64,000 nucleotides of DNA from Cyanobacteria bacterium FACHB-502. GTDB lineage: Bacteria > Cyanobacteriota > Cyanobacteriia > Elainellales > Elainellaceae. The notes beneath the pieces are model-generated. The model had not been told where the DNA came from and ran no database searches. It saw only the letters and a program-made list of their open reading frames with translations. Positions within the stretch are counted from its first letter, which is position 1; every line of letters begins with the position of its first letter. The stretch covers positions 52,591 to 116,590 of the forward strand of contig JACJNZ010000079.1 in NCBI GenBank assembly GCA_014695325.1, written 5' to 3'. The position numbers and the translations under genes were made by a program. Positions 8,089 through 18,067 of the stretch are shown here, one piece after another.

Positions 8089-8682
8089 TCACTCATCAAC
8101 AGACATTAAGCCCAATCGGTAGACCTGCTGAACTCGTACCGTCGGACAACACCTTGGATCATTTTCGCCGTGTACAATCACATCGACTAAAATCTTTCTA
8201 TCCTGAATTCGAACAGATTGCACCTGTACACGGTCGCCCAGCGTAATGGGCACAGTGGGTATAACTCGCTCTCCCCGCTGAAGTCCTACGACTAAGTGAG
8301 TATAGACACCTGAAGAACCCCCGGTATTGGTGGTCAGGAGTGTCACAATATCTGATATTCCATCTCCATCTAGATCTCCTGTCGCGACCCGTCCGGGGCG
8401 GTTATCTAGCCCTACATAACGCTGATTGGTGCGGTCAACAAATTCACCGTTTCGCAGTGTCGCCCTTCCACCTGGGGCAAAGATGTAGGAGGCGTTCATC
8501 ATTTGCCGTATTTGATTGCACCAATCTGCTTTTTGAGACGTGAACTGTTCACGAGTTGTGCAGTCATACCAGTTTGAACTCGGATTTGTTTGGGCACGAA
8601 GCGGTAGGCTTGCTGAAGCAAGCGTCATGCTGAAAGCAATTGTGCTACCAAAGAGCATTTTCAGAGTTTTTATCGCTCTCAT
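8089..8682 (-). CDS. Secreted hypothetical protein with one FG-GAP-like Ca loop
   Basis: The 197-aa product has a signal peptide (residues 1-30, LFGSTIAFSMTLASASLPLRAQ). Its mature domain contains DLDGDGISDIVTLLTTNTGG, a calcium-binding FG-GAP/VCBS-style loop, followed by HLVVGLQRGERV and a C-terminal pair of adjacent cysteines in DPRCCPTVRV. This layout recalls the LppP/LprE-like lipoprotein domain, but there is no lipobox. A hairpin at 8050-8079 lies just downstream. Function unknown. Confidence 0.7.
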   Translation of the reverse strand: MRAIKTLKMLFGSTIAFSMTLASASLPLRAQTNPSSNWYDCTTREQFTSQKADWCNQIRQMMNASYIFAPGGRATLRNGEFVDRTNQRYVGLDNRPGRVATGDLDGDGISDIVTLLTTNTGGSSGVYTHLVVGLQRGERVIPTVPITLGDRVQVQSVRIQDRKILVDVIVHGENDPRCCPTVRVQQVYRLGLMSVDE

Positions 8683-8751
8683 GTTCTGCTGTGAAAGAAG
8701 CGTGCTTAATTCTCGGAGCCTAGAAATTCTGGTGCAGTTTTAGTCGTGCGT

Positions 8752-8805
8752 TGCCCTGGAGCTTGCCTGTCTAGAATAGCCGATCACTTAGCGAATACAG
8801 CGGCT
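8752..8805 (-). pseudogene. Decayed copy of the small nuclease-associated gene
   Basis: The DNA matches 2215-2270, which lies inside the 56-aa gene. For example, CCCTGGAGCTTGCCTGTCTA corresponds to CCCTGAAGCCTGCCTGTCCA. The frame is interrupted by stops and only about a third of the gene remains. It sits 10 bp beyond the stop of the SNase gene at 8816-9559, so the small-gene/SNase neighbourhood appears to have been duplicated as a unit. Confidence 0.5.
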
Positions 8806-8815
8806 CAGGGTCATG

Positions 8816-9559
8816 CTAGCGTCCCTCACACACACGCCCGTCTCCGTCTCGATCCAACCGGAACGGATCACCGGGAAACAGATTAAAGACTCTTTGTGCT
8901 TCAGCCTGAGATGCGAAATCGCTACAGTCGCAGTCAGAATTCGTGCAGGCAGGCAGGTTCGCGGCAGGCTGCGCCGGAGTGAATTGTACAGGAGGATGGG
9001 AAGAAGTAGATTGCACAGGACGGGAAGGAGCAGATTGCACCGGAGGAGCACTAGAGGAAGTCGGTCTTTGTCCCTGTCGCCAGTCCCACGGCATCACCGG
9101 ATCGCGCTGTGCCCAGAAACCTCGTCGCGCTGCTCTTGCTGCCGCTTCTCCCTGAAGGTACTGGTCTTGAGTGGCAGCACAACCGCTCAAATACTGGCGG
9201 TACACCACAGCCATCCCTTCTTGAACCATCTGAAGATTCACAGATCTTCCATTTCGATAAAGTTCAGCGACCACCCTGCCGTAGCGATCTGTGTCAACTG
9301 AACGAACCTGAACCACCTGTCCCGGCGGTAAGAGTTGCCGCAATCGGTTAGCCGCTTCAGTTCCTCCAGGCTGCTGAGCTTCCGGGGAATCGATACAAAT
9401 CATGCGAACTGTAATAGCTCTCCCTGCCTGATTGATCCGCAGTGTGTCACCGTCTCCGGTTGAAACGATCGTTGCAGTGGGAAGAGACTGGGCAGTTGTT
9501 CCAGGCACAAAGGCAGCAAGGAGCAGGAGCAAAACCCAGGACGATAGGGCAAATTTCAT
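8816..9559 (-). CDS. Secreted thermonuclease with C-terminal Excalibur domain
   Basis: The 247-aa protein has a signal peptide (residues 1-23, LLLLLAAFVPGTTAQ), an SNase domain (about 28-150) and a C-terminal Excalibur Ca2+ loop (DRDGDGRVCEGR). The catalytic set of SNase is present: GDGDTLRI, the Arg of ITVRMICIDSPEA with its Asp and Glu, and DTDRYGRVVAELY. Between the domains is a low-complexity linker with three related PxxPVQ units. It is expected to cleave DNA or RNA outside the cytoplasm with Ca2+. The same architecture is encoded at 42275-42982, and a free Excalibur protein at 3250-3483. Confidence 0.92.
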   Translation of the reverse strand: MKFALSSWVLLLLLAAFVPGTTAQSLPTATIVSTGDGDTLRINQAGRAITVRMICIDSPEAQQPGGTEAANRLRQLLPPGQVVQVRSVDTDRYGRVVAELYRNGRSVNLQMVQEGMAVVYRQYLSGCAATQDQYLQGEAAARAARRGFWAQRDPVMPWDWRQGQRPTSSSAPPVQSAPSRPVQSTSSHPPVQFTPAQPAANLPACTNSDCDCSDFASQAEAQRVFNLFPGDPFRLDRDGDGRVCEGR

Positions 9560-9838
9560 ACCTTTTGATTAACGATTCCTTATTAGGATTCCCCGTTGGG
9601 GGGAAATGAGTGACGGTTGCGGCAATATCTTATTCGCTGAGGAGAGAGCCATTTCAGGGAATGCACCACAAAGTTTGTCATTATCATGAGAAAGCGATCG
9701 CCAGGGCAATTCAATTGGAGCGATCGCCGATGTGCTGCCGCTGGAGGCAGGTTTGTTTAGGGCAGAAATCCGTGTGGGTAGTCAGGATGATTCAATCGTT
9801 CAATGGTTCGGAGGGCTTTTTTGTCCCTTCTCTAAGAC
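9560..9838. other. Intergenic region, nothing supported
   Basis: Upstream region of the thermonuclease gene. The plus-strand open frame here is an antisense shadow of the membrane protein at 9839-10303. It contains HIP1-like GCGATCGC sites but no clear gene. Confidence 0.4.
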
Positions 9839-10303
9839 CTAATCAACGAGCCACTGTCCCAGCAAATACCCCACAAACACAAAATACAACCCCGCAAATA
9901 GGACAAGTCCCAGCCCTACATACGTTACAAGCATCACAATCAATACCGTCCACCGGACGACTCTTGTCCCTTGCTGCTGTTGTCCAGCAATATCAACTGT
10001 ATTGAAGGGCAGGCTCAACTGCCACAGTAATACAACAAGATTGGTTGTCAAGAGTCCTGCTAACCCCGTTGCTCCCCAGATCCAGTAGATCTCTGGCACT
10101 TGTCGCAGCCCTGGAATCAGTGACCCAGCATTAGCACTATTGGGTTGAAAGGCGGGGTCTCGGAGCGGGGAAACTTGATAAACAAATATGCCGCTAGCAA
10201 GGGTGAGCAGCAGCAACAAGCCCAGGCTGATCCAGGTATAAAAGGCTGGATGGCGGAGCGGTTGGTTGACTGGAGGGCTTGACTGCCTGCGGTTTCGAGT
10301 CAT
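9839..10303 (-). CDS. Membrane protein, 154 aa, three transmembrane segments
   Basis: Hydrophobic stretches are at about residues 23-45 (WISLGLLLLLTLASGIFVY), 74-96 (WIWGATGLAGLLTTNLVVLLW) and 118-148 (VLIVMLVTYVGLGLVLFAGLYFVFVGYLLG). The N-terminus is basic and polar. I recognise no family; similar three-segment proteins of this size are common in cyanobacteria. It stands alone between secreted-protein genes on the same strand. Confidence 0.7.
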   Translation of the reverse strand: MTRNRRQSSPPVNQPLRHPAFYTWISLGLLLLLTLASGIFVYQVSPLRDPAFQPNSANAGSLIPGLRQVPEIYWIWGATGLAGLLTTNLVVLLWQLSLPFNTVDIAGQQQQGTRVVRWTVLIVMLVTYVGLGLVLFAGLYFVFVGYLLGQWLVD

Positions 10304-10577
10304 CTTGGCGGGGGTAGAATCGGGTTTGTTCAGGAGGGCTGAAGGAACTGCTTGCGATCAAGGCTGACGCAACGGGAAGAAGTAAAGTGCCCAACCCGTT
10401 GCTCGTTTCGATGCTCTGCTTTCAGGGTAGCGATTCAACCATCCACCCCAGGACAGCAGGATACTCTCACGCAGTTCCGTGAAGCGGATGATGTTTCCCA
10501 GAGACAATAGAAAAGCGATCGCATTCCTATACAGGACTACGATGAGGAACGCTTTGGATCTGTGCCTGGGAATGAGT

Positions 10578-11237
10578 TTAATCCCGGTCTTCAGTCTGGG
10601 AAGTGTCGTTATGGATGTCGGACTGCGGGTTTGTATCCCCAGTAGTGGGCTGCTTACTGAGGACGATGCCGTAGAAATCAGTAAAATGATATGTCTCAGC
10701 AGGATTGTTTGTCCCCAGGTTGAACTTCACCGTAGAGCCTGCATCAACCATAGTGTACGGCTGATATTGTTCGTCTTGATTTTCACTCAGCGTTCCTGTT
10801 TCACCGAAACAGCCAATATATTCGTGATTTAACTCCTTCCAGGTTTTTGTTTGGGGATTGAGCTGGATTGTAATTTCTCCAGTTTGATACGCGACGGCAG
10901 ATCCTTCACCGCACTCTGTACTCAGGTTCAGAATGACTTGATCGTTGGGCAATAAAGTGGCACTTCCGCGAAAGTTAACGTGTGCCTCATACGACCCGTC
11001 ATTTTTAATTCCCAGTCCTTTCAAGTAAGCGGTTCCAGAATAAGTTTCAGGAGCACTTGGATTGGCAGCAGGGCTAACAGGCAAAGCCTGAGATGGAGCG
11101 GGACTGGGACTGGCAGACGAGGCTTGAGGCGTGGAGGATAAATCTACTGGGGGAGAAGCAGGTGTTTGAGATGCAGTTGAGGTAGTAGGGCTACAGGCAG
11201 ACAGAACAAGCAGGAGCGCGGGCAAAAGTCGTTTCAT
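10578..11237 (-). CDS. Lipoprotein, 219 aa
   Basis: Starting at the ATG at 11237, the product begins MKRLLPALLLVLSAC, a type II signal peptide with lipobox LSAC, so it should be lipid-anchored. A Ser/Pro/Ala-rich linker (residues ~18-65) leads to a domain of about 150 residues with GTAYLKGLGIKNDGSYEAHVNF and NDQVILNLSTECGEGSAV. The C-terminal tail is Asp/Thr/Ser-rich and disordered. A longer start at 11264 adds nine residues before the signal peptide. Family not recognised. Confidence 0.75.
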   Translation of the reverse strand: MKRLLPALLLVLSACSPTTSTASQTPASPPVDLSSTPQASSASPSPAPSQALPVSPAANPSAPETYSGTAYLKGLGIKNDGSYEAHVNFRGSATLLPNDQVILNLSTECGEGSAVAYQTGEITIQLNPQTKTWKELNHEYIGCFGETGTLSENQDEQYQPYTMVDAGSTVKFNLGTNNPAETYHFTDFYGIVLSKQPTTGDTNPQSDIHNDTSQTEDRD

Positions 11238-12011
11238 TCCAAGTGGCAGATTGACAGTTTCCATTTCCTGTTATATTCACTTGACCGCTGTGGATCGGCA
11301 GTAAACCCAAATTGCGTCAGACTCTTCACGTTGTCAAAAAGCAATTGTGTGGATGGAGGGGGAAACAGTTTTCCATGATTGAGGAATTATCCAACCAGCT
11401 AAAAGCTTATGAAAACATGATGGAAAAGTTGATTACCATGTGTACAGAAAATAGAGACAATGACGTTCAAAATCAGCGACGATCTGCTTCCCTTGAATGA
11501 AGATTGTGGATATAGTTTCTCCCTATGTGGGTGTCAGGACAGTCCTGCACCTCCCGCTGCTGGTGATTTTGTCCGGATTCCATCCGGCAACTGTGGAATG
11601 AATGCCTTCAATGACAGATTTACCGCCGCCAAACCAATAGCCTTCCTCACAGCCAAACCGTGCCACTGCTCTGCCTGACTTTGGTTGGAGCAAGCACTGC
11701 ATGGCGCGGCTAAAAGTGGCGTGAAGGATGCGACTTATAGAAGGCGAATTGAAGAAAATTGAGAATCTTGTTTGGTACTACATTTGTAACACTGCTACCT
11801 GATGCTGTCTACCCTTTCGAGAAGATTATTAGTGGATACACTTCGATTAGGTCGCACTTCAGGGATTTAGAAGTTGTAGACCTGACAGCAAGTTTGTAAT
11901 TATTATGAGAATCCTCAAAGGAATCCGCTTCTACTGAACTCAGTTCAGGAGTCTGCCGACTCCTGCTGCTGGATTAGCGAATGCTCGTCTAAGACGCTAC
12001 AGGACAGAAGG
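11238..12011. other. Gene-poor stretch
   Basis: About 0.75 kb without a credible gene except a possible 41-codon frame at 11374-11500. A short self-complementary CTGAACTCAGTTCAG tract lies at about 11935-11949. Confidence 0.4.
11374..11500 (+). CDS. Doubtful mini-ORF, 41 aa
   Basis: ATG at 11374 gives a helical charged peptide (MIEELSNQLKAYENMMEKL...). GGAGGGGG lies 14-20 bp upstream, which is rather far for a ribosome site. The heptad-like spacing of hydrophobic residues would fit a short coiled coil. It may be chance. Confidence 0.2.
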
Positions 12012-12581
12012 TTAGAGGGCGTTTTGAAGAAAGAGTTGATTGAGAGGAATCTCGATATCAGGAAATGCAAGCGGGGCAAGCACCCTGTTGGCATCAACAA
12101 TCACTTCCTGCTGATAGCCTTCCTGCATGGGTTCTCGAAAGACGTAAACCTGTCGGGCGTTCACATCTAAAATCCAGTAATCAGGAATTCCGGCTTTGGC
12201 ATAGATTGGGGCTTTTTGCTGGCGGTCACTGAGGAGTGTAGAATCTGCAACTTCGATAATGAGAAAAATCTCGTCTGGTGCAGGATGACGATCGCCATAC
12301 TCATCAGGATCTATGCGAACGATCGCAATATCGGGTTCGGGTTCGGATTTGGGTTTCAGGGTGACAGGGAGCTGCATCCGCACATAAGCAATAGTTTCCA
12401 GCAATCGATCCAGATAACGAAAGGCACGTTGAGTCGTTGCCGCATGAGGGGGAAGTTGCGGATTCATCTCGATAATTTGCCCTTCCAATAGCTCAACCCG
12501 ATCGCCTTCTGTCAAAATTCCAGCTTTGATCATGCGGTGATAATCGTCTACTGTCCATTGTTTGGCTTTCGTAGATACCAT
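12012..12581 (-). CDS. Uma2 family (DUF820) putative endonuclease
   Basis: The 189-aa product has the full Uma2 signature: WTVDDYHRMIKAGILTEGDRVELLEGQIIEM at the N-terminus, then the PD-(D/E)XK core EPDIAIVR...DEIFLIIEVADST...KAPIYAKAGIPDYWILDV. This family is hugely expanded in cyanobacteria and is predicted to be a nuclease; its cellular role is unknown. The gene begins 2 bp after the stop of a Phd/YefM-type antitoxin gene, so the two are almost certainly co-translated. Confidence 0.9.
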   Translation of the reverse strand: MVSTKAKQWTVDDYHRMIKAGILTEGDRVELLEGQIIEMNPQLPPHAATTQRAFRYLDRLLETIAYVRMQLPVTLKPKSEPEPDIAIVRIDPDEYGDRHPAPDEIFLIIEVADSTLLSDRQQKAPIYAKAGIPDYWILDVNARQVYVFREPMQEGYQQEVIVDANRVLAPLAFPDIEIPLNQLFLQNAL

Positions 12582-12583
12582 AG

Positions 12584-12793
12584 CTAGCTTTCCTTAACCC
12601 GCAGTTCATTCCAGGCTGAAATCAATACCTCATAATGTTCTGGATTCACCAGGTAGGCAATGGTTTCCCCATTCCGAGTAATGAGAACATCGGCATCTTT
12701 CGCCAGCTCAGCAATTTTGGCGGTATTTTTCAACTCCGTTACCTGAGCATGACGCATCGGGAATGTCGGATCTTTGATCACGCGATTATTCAT
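12584..12793 (-). CDS. Phd/YefM-type antitoxin
   Basis: The frame contains HAQVTELKNTAKIAELAKDADVLITRNGETIAYLVNPEHYEVL, the Phd/YefM fold in which the N-terminal part binds operator DNA and the C-terminal tail wraps a partner toxin. I prefer the ATG at 12793 (MNNRVIKDPTFPMRH); an upstream start at 12835 adds 14 residues. The next gene on the strand is not a RelE/Doc toxin but the Uma2 protein, starting 2 bp after this stop. An intact partner toxin of the usual kinds is absent. Either Uma2 is the effector or this is an orphan antitoxin. Confidence 0.75.
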   Translation of the reverse strand: MNNRVIKDPTFPMRHAQVTELKNTAKIAELAKDADVLITRNGETIAYLVNPEHYEVLISAWNELRVKES

Positions 12794-12838
12794 GAGTGAG
12801 GGCAAGCCCAAAGGACATAATTCTGGGATTATCATAAC

Positions 12839-14291
12839 CTAGTACTACAGTTGTAGATAGGGATTCGCTAGAATAAAGGCAGGACAAGCATTTCAAGATA
12901 TTCCTCAATTGAACTCGACGACTCATTCTCCTCATTTAGACTCGCTCCATCCCACTGCTCAATATCTAGAAAACCTGACTCAACAAATAGCGCCTCGGTT
13001 CTTTAGAACTGAGATTAAGCAACGGGCAACGACCTATCTTAAAGCCCTGATTGCTCCTGTGGAGCGCAAGAATAGCTGGCAACTGGCTGAAGCAGCTGGC
13101 GCTAAAGACCCAACTGGATTCCAACATCTGCTCCATCGCTCTCGTTGGGATGCTGACGGCGTGCGAGATGACCTGAGGCAGTATGTGGTTAACCACTTGG
13201 GTAGCCCCGAAGGGGTTCTGGTGCTCGATGAAACCGGGTTTCTTAAGAAGGGCGATAAATCAGTAGGGGTGCAACGACAATATTCGGGAACCGCTGGACG
13301 CACCGAAAACTGCCAGATTGGTGTCTTTTTAGTTTATGCCAGTTCTAGAGGAGCAGCATTCATTGACCGCGAACTCTATTTGCCCAAGCGGTGGACCGAA
13401 GACCGAGAGCGCTGTCGTGTTGCTGATATCCCTGATAGGGTCGAATTTGCCACCAAGCTCCAACTCGCTCGGCAAATGCTAAAACGAGCCATTGCAGCGA
13501 AGGTTCCGGCTTCCGGCTCAATGGGTAACTGGAGATGCCGTCTATGGCAGTGACCATCACTTACGGCAGTTCATCCAGGCTCAGGGATTGCACTACGTCT
13601 TGACTGTGAGCAAAGACCAATCCTTCTGGATTGGTAAACAGGCTCATCGTGTTGATGCGTTGATTGCTCAGCAGTCAGAAGCGACCTGGCAAACCCTCAG
13701 TGCAGGTTCAGGGTCAAAGGGCCACCGCCTATATCAATGGGTCTACTGCCACTTTGAGCATCCCGAACACTCGCAACTGGAACGGGGAGTGTTAGCTCGG
13801 CGATCCCTTCAAGACCCAACGGATATCACCTACTATCTGGTCAGTGCTCCGATTGGAACTCCCATTGAACAGGTCGTTCACATTGCAGGGATGCGATGGA
13901 CGATTGAAACCTGCTTTCAAACGGCGAAGGCTGAGGTGGGATTAGACCACTATGAAGTCCGTTCTTGGCACGGTTGGTACCGTCACATTACCCTGTGTCT
14001 ACTCGCTCACGCCTTTCTCACGGTTATGACAACCTTGGAGATCGAGGTAAAAAAGGGGGAGCCAAACACAGGCAGTTTGTTCGAATTCAAGCGCAAACTT
14101 GGCCTCTACTACCTGTAAGTTTGCGAGACATGCGGCGATTGTTAGGACGATGGGTGTTCCAAACGGTGCAGAATTTTGAGCACTTTATGCACTGGCAACA
14201 GTGGCGCAGAGTGCATCGAAGCACCGCCCAATACTATCACTACAAACGCCGTTCAATAAGGGTTCCAGACGATCTACAACTGTCGTATTAG
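12839..14291 (+). mobile_element. IS701-type insertion sequence
   Basis: The element is bounded by inverted repeats TACTACAGTTGTAGAT (12843-12858) and ATCTACAACTGTCGTA (14272-14287), one mismatch in 16. It is flanked by CTAG (12839-12842) and TTAG (14288-14291), which fits the 4-bp YTAG target duplication known for the IS701 family. Total length excluding flanks is about 1445 bp. The transposase gene inside is frameshifted twice, so the copy is not autonomous. It sits just upstream of the antitoxin/Uma2 pair. Confidence 0.85.
12909..14291 (+). pseudogene. IS701-family transposase, two frameshifts
   Basis: Frame one (12909-13553) carries [23 protein letters not shown], the first catalytic-Asp region of the DDE_5 nuclease, and [12 protein letters not shown]. 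Frame two (from about 13490 to 14118) carries [39 protein letters not shown] and GWYRHI. Frame three supplies the C-terminus (SLRDMRRLLGRW, HWQQWRRVHRSTAQ) up to the TAG that overlaps the right inverted repeat. Shifts fall near 13500 and near 14095. The start is probably the TTG at 12909, as no ATG precedes the homology. Confidence 0.85.
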
Positions 14292-14372
14292 AGTGCCCGA
14301 ATGGTTGCGATCGCTCAGAAATATTGATGTTCACATCATCGCTACAGATAAGAGCAATAAGGGAGTACAACG

Positions 14373-15200
14373 TTATTCAAATTTACATAGGTAGGATGTC
14401 AGAAGATTATAGGTAGGAGAAATCGGTAAACAGTAATCTGCGATCGGATCAATAATGACGTATTGAGTTTGGTTACCATTAGTGTTTGATGTTGCAAGAA
14501 TATTTTTCTGATTCAAGCTAGGAATTGTGATTCCTCTTGCAGACAAACGTTGAAACAGGTAGGCAGACTGAATTTTGAGCAATTGACGCTTCCGATCCGG
14601 ATCGAGAAGCCGATGCAGAGAGAACCTGAATTTGTGCATAATTTCTTTGAAACTGGGAACTTTAAATGTTTGACAAAATTCAGAACTGAATCCAGTTTCT
14701 GTTTTCCCTAGCGGACTACCCTTAATGTGTGGCATAAAGAGCACTCGTTTAAAGCGCGCACTCTTGGTGCGTGTTTGGAAGTGCAAGTAAGCAGGACAAA
14801 TCTGAAGCAGTGCTCTCTCTTGATCGGTTAACTTGGTTTGAAATTCCCAGGCTAATTCTACACTCCTGAAAAATTGTTTTCTTGGGTCTTCTGCATCCCA
14901 GCGACCTTCTGAGCATTTCAATGCTAGACGTGAATGAGGAAAAACATCTAGTTCAGATAATTCAGAGCCATGATTCCCTAAGATGTGAATTCCTCGATTG
15001 AATCTTTCCTGATAAGGATTGATGTTGTATCTCTCCTGGTTATGTTCCAACACCGTAATAAAGCCGGTCAACTTTTGAATAAATTCAGCAAAGTTAGCGA
15101 ATTGTTTTTGCAATTGCTGGTAAATACTTAATTCCAGGTCAATCCTGATATTTCCCTGATCATAAGTTTGAATGCCAAGAAGCGAATCTGCTTTATTCAT
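14373..15200 (-). CDS. Hypothetical protein, 275 aa, possibly kinase-fold
   Basis: Starting at ATG 15200 (MNKADSLLGIQTYDQG). The C-terminal third has RGITIPSLNQKNILATSN followed by YVIIDPIADYCLP. The order 'S-x-N-x-x-N-I-L ... IIDP' faintly resembles the catalytic and metal-binding loops of aminoglycoside-phosphotransferase-like kinases, but the catalytic Asp is missing. The centre is basic and rich in Phe/Arg (HFQTRTKSARFKRVLFMPHIKG). The DNA is more A+T-rich than its neighbours, which suggests transfer. It ends 24 bp from the ATPase stop, on the same strand. No confident family. Confidence 0.55.
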   Translation of the reverse strand: MNKADSLLGIQTYDQGNIRIDLELSIYQQLQKQFANFAEFIQKLTGFITVLEHNQERYNINPYQERFNRGIHILGNHGSELSELDVFPHSRLALKCSEGRWDAEDPRKQFFRSVELAWEFQTKLTDQERALLQICPAYLHFQTRTKSARFKRVLFMPHIKGSPLGKTETGFSSEFCQTFKVPSFKEIMHKFRFSLHRLLDPDRKRQLLKIQSAYLFQRLSARGITIPSLNQKNILATSNTNGNQTQYVIIDPIADYCLPISPTYNLLTSYLCKFE

Positions 15201-15233
15201 AAGCAACAACCAGGCTAATGGACTAGATTTAAA

Positions 15234-18053
15234 CTACTGACGAGTGGTGTACCAACGGATAAACAGCTTCTCGACCTCAATCCAAACAAACACAAGTGAG
15301 CTAAATCCAATGCAAATCAATAGCTCTAATCCGCTTAGGTAGTGCGTATTAAAGAAGTTACGGAACGGTTCAAAATAAATAAGCATCAATTGCAAGATGC
15401 TGGTGACGGCAACCGATAGTAACACATAGGGATTTGAGAAGGGATTCACTTCTACCATTAACCGTGTGTTGGAGCGAATCGCTAGCGCATGACCCATTTG
15501 AGCTAAACAAAGCGTAGTAAATACCATCGTTTGCCAGCGATCGCGATCTAACAACTCACTTTGCACCTGTTCGGTATAACCGTATGCCCAGACCATCATC
15601 AAGATGGTAATGATTGCCAGAATAATGCCAATCCGAATCATGTAAGCGCCTAAGCCTCTGGCAAAAATGCTCTCCTTTGGGTCTTTTGGCGGTTGTTTCA
15701 TGACGATCGGTCTACCAGGTTCCACTGCTAGAGCCAGAGCTGGAAGTCCATCGGTGACTAAATTCATCCAGAGAATTTGTAGAGGAGACAATGGCACACC
15801 TCCTAATCCCAGTAAGGGTGCAGCTGCGATCGTCAAGACCTCGCCGATATTGCTACCCAGGATGTAGCGAATGAAGCGACGAATATTGATATAAACCACT
15901 CGTCCTTCTTCAACCGCTGAGACGATCGTGGCGAAATTGTCATCCAGCAGCACCATGTCACTGGCTTCTTTGCTGACATCCGTCCCCGTAATGCCCATTG
16001 CTACCCCAATATCAGCTTGCTTTAGGGCTGGAGCATCGTTGACTCCATCCCCGGTCATTGCAACAATCTGTCCTTGCTGCTGGAGTGCCTGGACAATGCG
16101 TAGCTTGTGTTCGGGGGCAACACGAGCATAGACACTGACGTGATGAACTGCTGCTTCCAGTTCTGGCTGCGACAATTTCTGGAGTTCCTGCCCGGTCAAG
16201 CAGCGATCGCCTACTTTCGCAATGCCCAAGTCTTCTGCGATCGCCTGAGCAGTCAGTTGATGATCGCCCGTAATCATTACTGGGCGAATTCCTGCAGTGC
16301 GACATTTCGCTACTGCATCCCGCACTTCAGGGCGAGGGGCATCCAGCATTCCCACTAAGCCCAACCAAGTGAGCCGGGTTTCAGCCGTATCCTCTGAATC
16401 CTGCTCTGATAATTCTGCCAGGTTCTTACTGGCAAACCCTAAGACGCGCAACCCTCGACTAGCAAGCTGGTTATTCTGCTCTAAAATTTGCTGTCGTTGT
16501 TGGTTGGTAATCGCCTGAGCCTGATTGTCTTGCTGGATGTGAGTGCAGCGTTCTAGAACCAGTTCAGGTGATCCTTTAGTAAACATGACAAACGGGCTGT
16601 CTCCGAGTTTGCCGGATGCATCCTGCACGACAACGCTCATTCGCTTGCGTTCAGAAGAAAACGGAAACTCGGCAACACGGGGGAATTTCTGCTCCTCCTG
16701 GTCTTTACGAAATCCCCCTTTTCCGGCAACTGCCAGTAGTGCCCCTTCGGTTGGATCACCCAAAATCACCCAGTCGCCATTTTCTTTTTGCAGTACGGCA
16801 TCAGTGCAAAGCACACATGCCCGCAAGAGCGATCGCAATTCTGGCGCTGCCTCAACTGAAATTTCTGGCGATGTCTCCGACTGGATTTGCTGATAAAATG
16901 CACCTTCAGGGCTGTATCCCTCACCCGTTACACGAGCTGCGTAGCGACTGGTATGGACTGCCTGCACCACCATTTTGTTCTGGGTTAGAGTTCCGGTTTT
17001 ATCAGAGCAAATCGTGGTGACAGAGCCGAGGGTTTCCACCGCAGGCAATTTGCGGATCAGGGCATTGCGCTTCACCATCCGTTGCGTGCCCAATGCTAGA
17101 GTCACAGTGATCACAGCGGGCAAGCCTTCTGGTACAACCGCAACTGCCATACTCAGAGAAACTTTGACCAGCTCCTCAAACAATGCGGGATTGAACAACG
17201 TCCCACCAACAATGACGATCGCCACCAGAATCAACGAGCCCATGACCAGGGTGTTGCCCAGTTGGGACATGCGTTTTTGCAGGGGCGTTGGCTCTGCCTC
17301 AACGGATTGCAGAGCAGTCGCAATCTTCCCCAATTCAGTTTGCATCCCCGTGCCTGTCACCAGGACAGTTGCTCGTCCCTGCACAACCTCTGTTCCGGAA
17401 AAGACCAGATTGATCCGATCGCCTAACGGTGCATCTTCTGGCAGAATTGCGTTGGTTTGTTTTTCGACGGCGTGAGCTTCTCCCGTAAGAGCGGCTTCTC
17501 GCACCTGCAAATTGGCGGCTTCTAAGATACGCCCATCGGCTGCCACTTTTACCCCTGCTTCCAGAAGCATAACGTCGCCCGGAACCAGTTCCTTCGATTC
17601 CACTTCCAGAGGCTTCCCATTGCGGATTAGCCGAACTTTAGACGATGCCATGTTTTTCAGGGCTGCCAGAGCTTTTTCAGCTCCACTCTCCTGCAGATAT
17701 CCCAGTAACCCATTCAGTAACACCACTGCAAAGATCGCCACCGCATCCTTGGGAAAGATGAACTGCCCGCTTGCTAGAGATTCGCGCACATCCAGAATCG
17801 TCGAAATAATTGCAACGGCGATCAGCATCAACAGCATGATGTTTTTAAACTGATCCCAGAAGATTTCCAGAGGCGATCGCCCCCTTGTCTCAATCAGTTC
17901 GTTGGTGCCGTAGTGCTGCAAATTCTGGTCAACCTGTTCCTGGGTTAAACCCTGGCTGCGATCGCTCTTCAGTAGCCAAAGGGCTTTTTCAGCATCGATA
18001 GCATGCCAAGAGTGACTCTCAGAGGTTTGAGAATGGGAAGGGTTAGCAGACAT
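15234..18053 (-). CDS. P-type calcium-transporting ATPase
   Basis: The 939-aa product (from ATG 18053) is a P2-type cation ATPase similar to cyanobacterial PacL and SERCA pumps. It has an N-terminal cation-ATPase domain, the phosphatase motif LTGEA, the phosphorylation site [11 protein letters not shown] near residue 350, the ATP-binding segment [11 protein letters not shown], and the hinge [22 protein letters not shown]. Ten membrane segments can be traced, with VPEGLPAV in M4 typical of Ca2+ coordination. It should export Ca2+ (or a related divalent cation) from the cytoplasm. A GTG start at 18071 is possible but lies in an inverted repeat that looks like an operator. Confidence 0.92.
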   Translation of the reverse strand: MSANPSHSQTSESHSWHAIDAEKALWLLKSDRSQGLTQEQVDQNLQHYGTNELIETRGRSPLEIFWDQFKNIMLLMLIAVAIISTILDVRESLASGQFIFPKDAVAIFAVVLLNGLLGYLQESGAEKALAALKNMASSKVRLIRNGKPLEVESKELVPGDVMLLEAGVKVAADGRILEAANLQVREAALTGEAHAVEKQTNAILPEDAPLGDRINLVFSGTEVVQGRATVLVTGTGMQTELGKIATALQSVEAEPTPLQKRMSQLGNTLVMGSLILVAIVIVGGTLFNPALFEELVKVSLSMAVAVVPEGLPAVITVTLALGTQRMVKRNALIRKLPAVETLGSVTTICSDKTGTLTQNKMVVQAVHTSRYAARVTGEGYSPEGAFYQQIQSETSPEISVEAAPELRSLLRACVLCTDAVLQKENGDWVILGDPTEGALLAVAGKGGFRKDQEEQKFPRVAEFPFSSERKRMSVVVQDASGKLGDSPFVMFTKGSPELVLERCTHIQQDNQAQAITNQQRQQILEQNNQLASRGLRVLGFASKNLAELSEQDSEDTAETRLTWLGLVGMLDAPRPEVRDAVAKCRTAGIRPVMITGDHQLTAQAIAEDLGIAKVGDRCLTGQELQKLSQPELEAAVHHVSVYARVAPEHKLRIVQALQQQGQIVAMTGDGVNDAPALKQADIGVAMGITGTDVSKEASDMVLLDDNFATIVSAVEEGRVVYINIRRFIRYILGSNIGEVLTIAAAPLLGLGGVPLSPLQILWMNLVTDGLPALALAVEPGRPIVMKQPPKDPKESIFARGLGAYMIRIGIILAIITILMMVWAYGYTEQVQSELLDRDRWQTMVFTTLCLAQMGHALAIRSNTRLMVEVNPFSNPYVLLSVAVTSILQLMLIYFEPFRNFFNTHYLSGLELLICIGFSSLVFVWIEVEKLFIRWYTTRQ

Positions 18054-18067
18054 GGGTAAAATAGATA

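Noticed and set aside
9610..10005. 131-aa plus-strand ORF
   Set aside because: It overlaps the three-segment membrane protein on the other strand for half its length, and its N-terminal part has no protein-like features.
16543..17475. Long plus-strand ORFs inside the Ca2+-ATPase gene
   Set aside because: They are antisense to a strongly conserved P-type ATPase and have no independent features.
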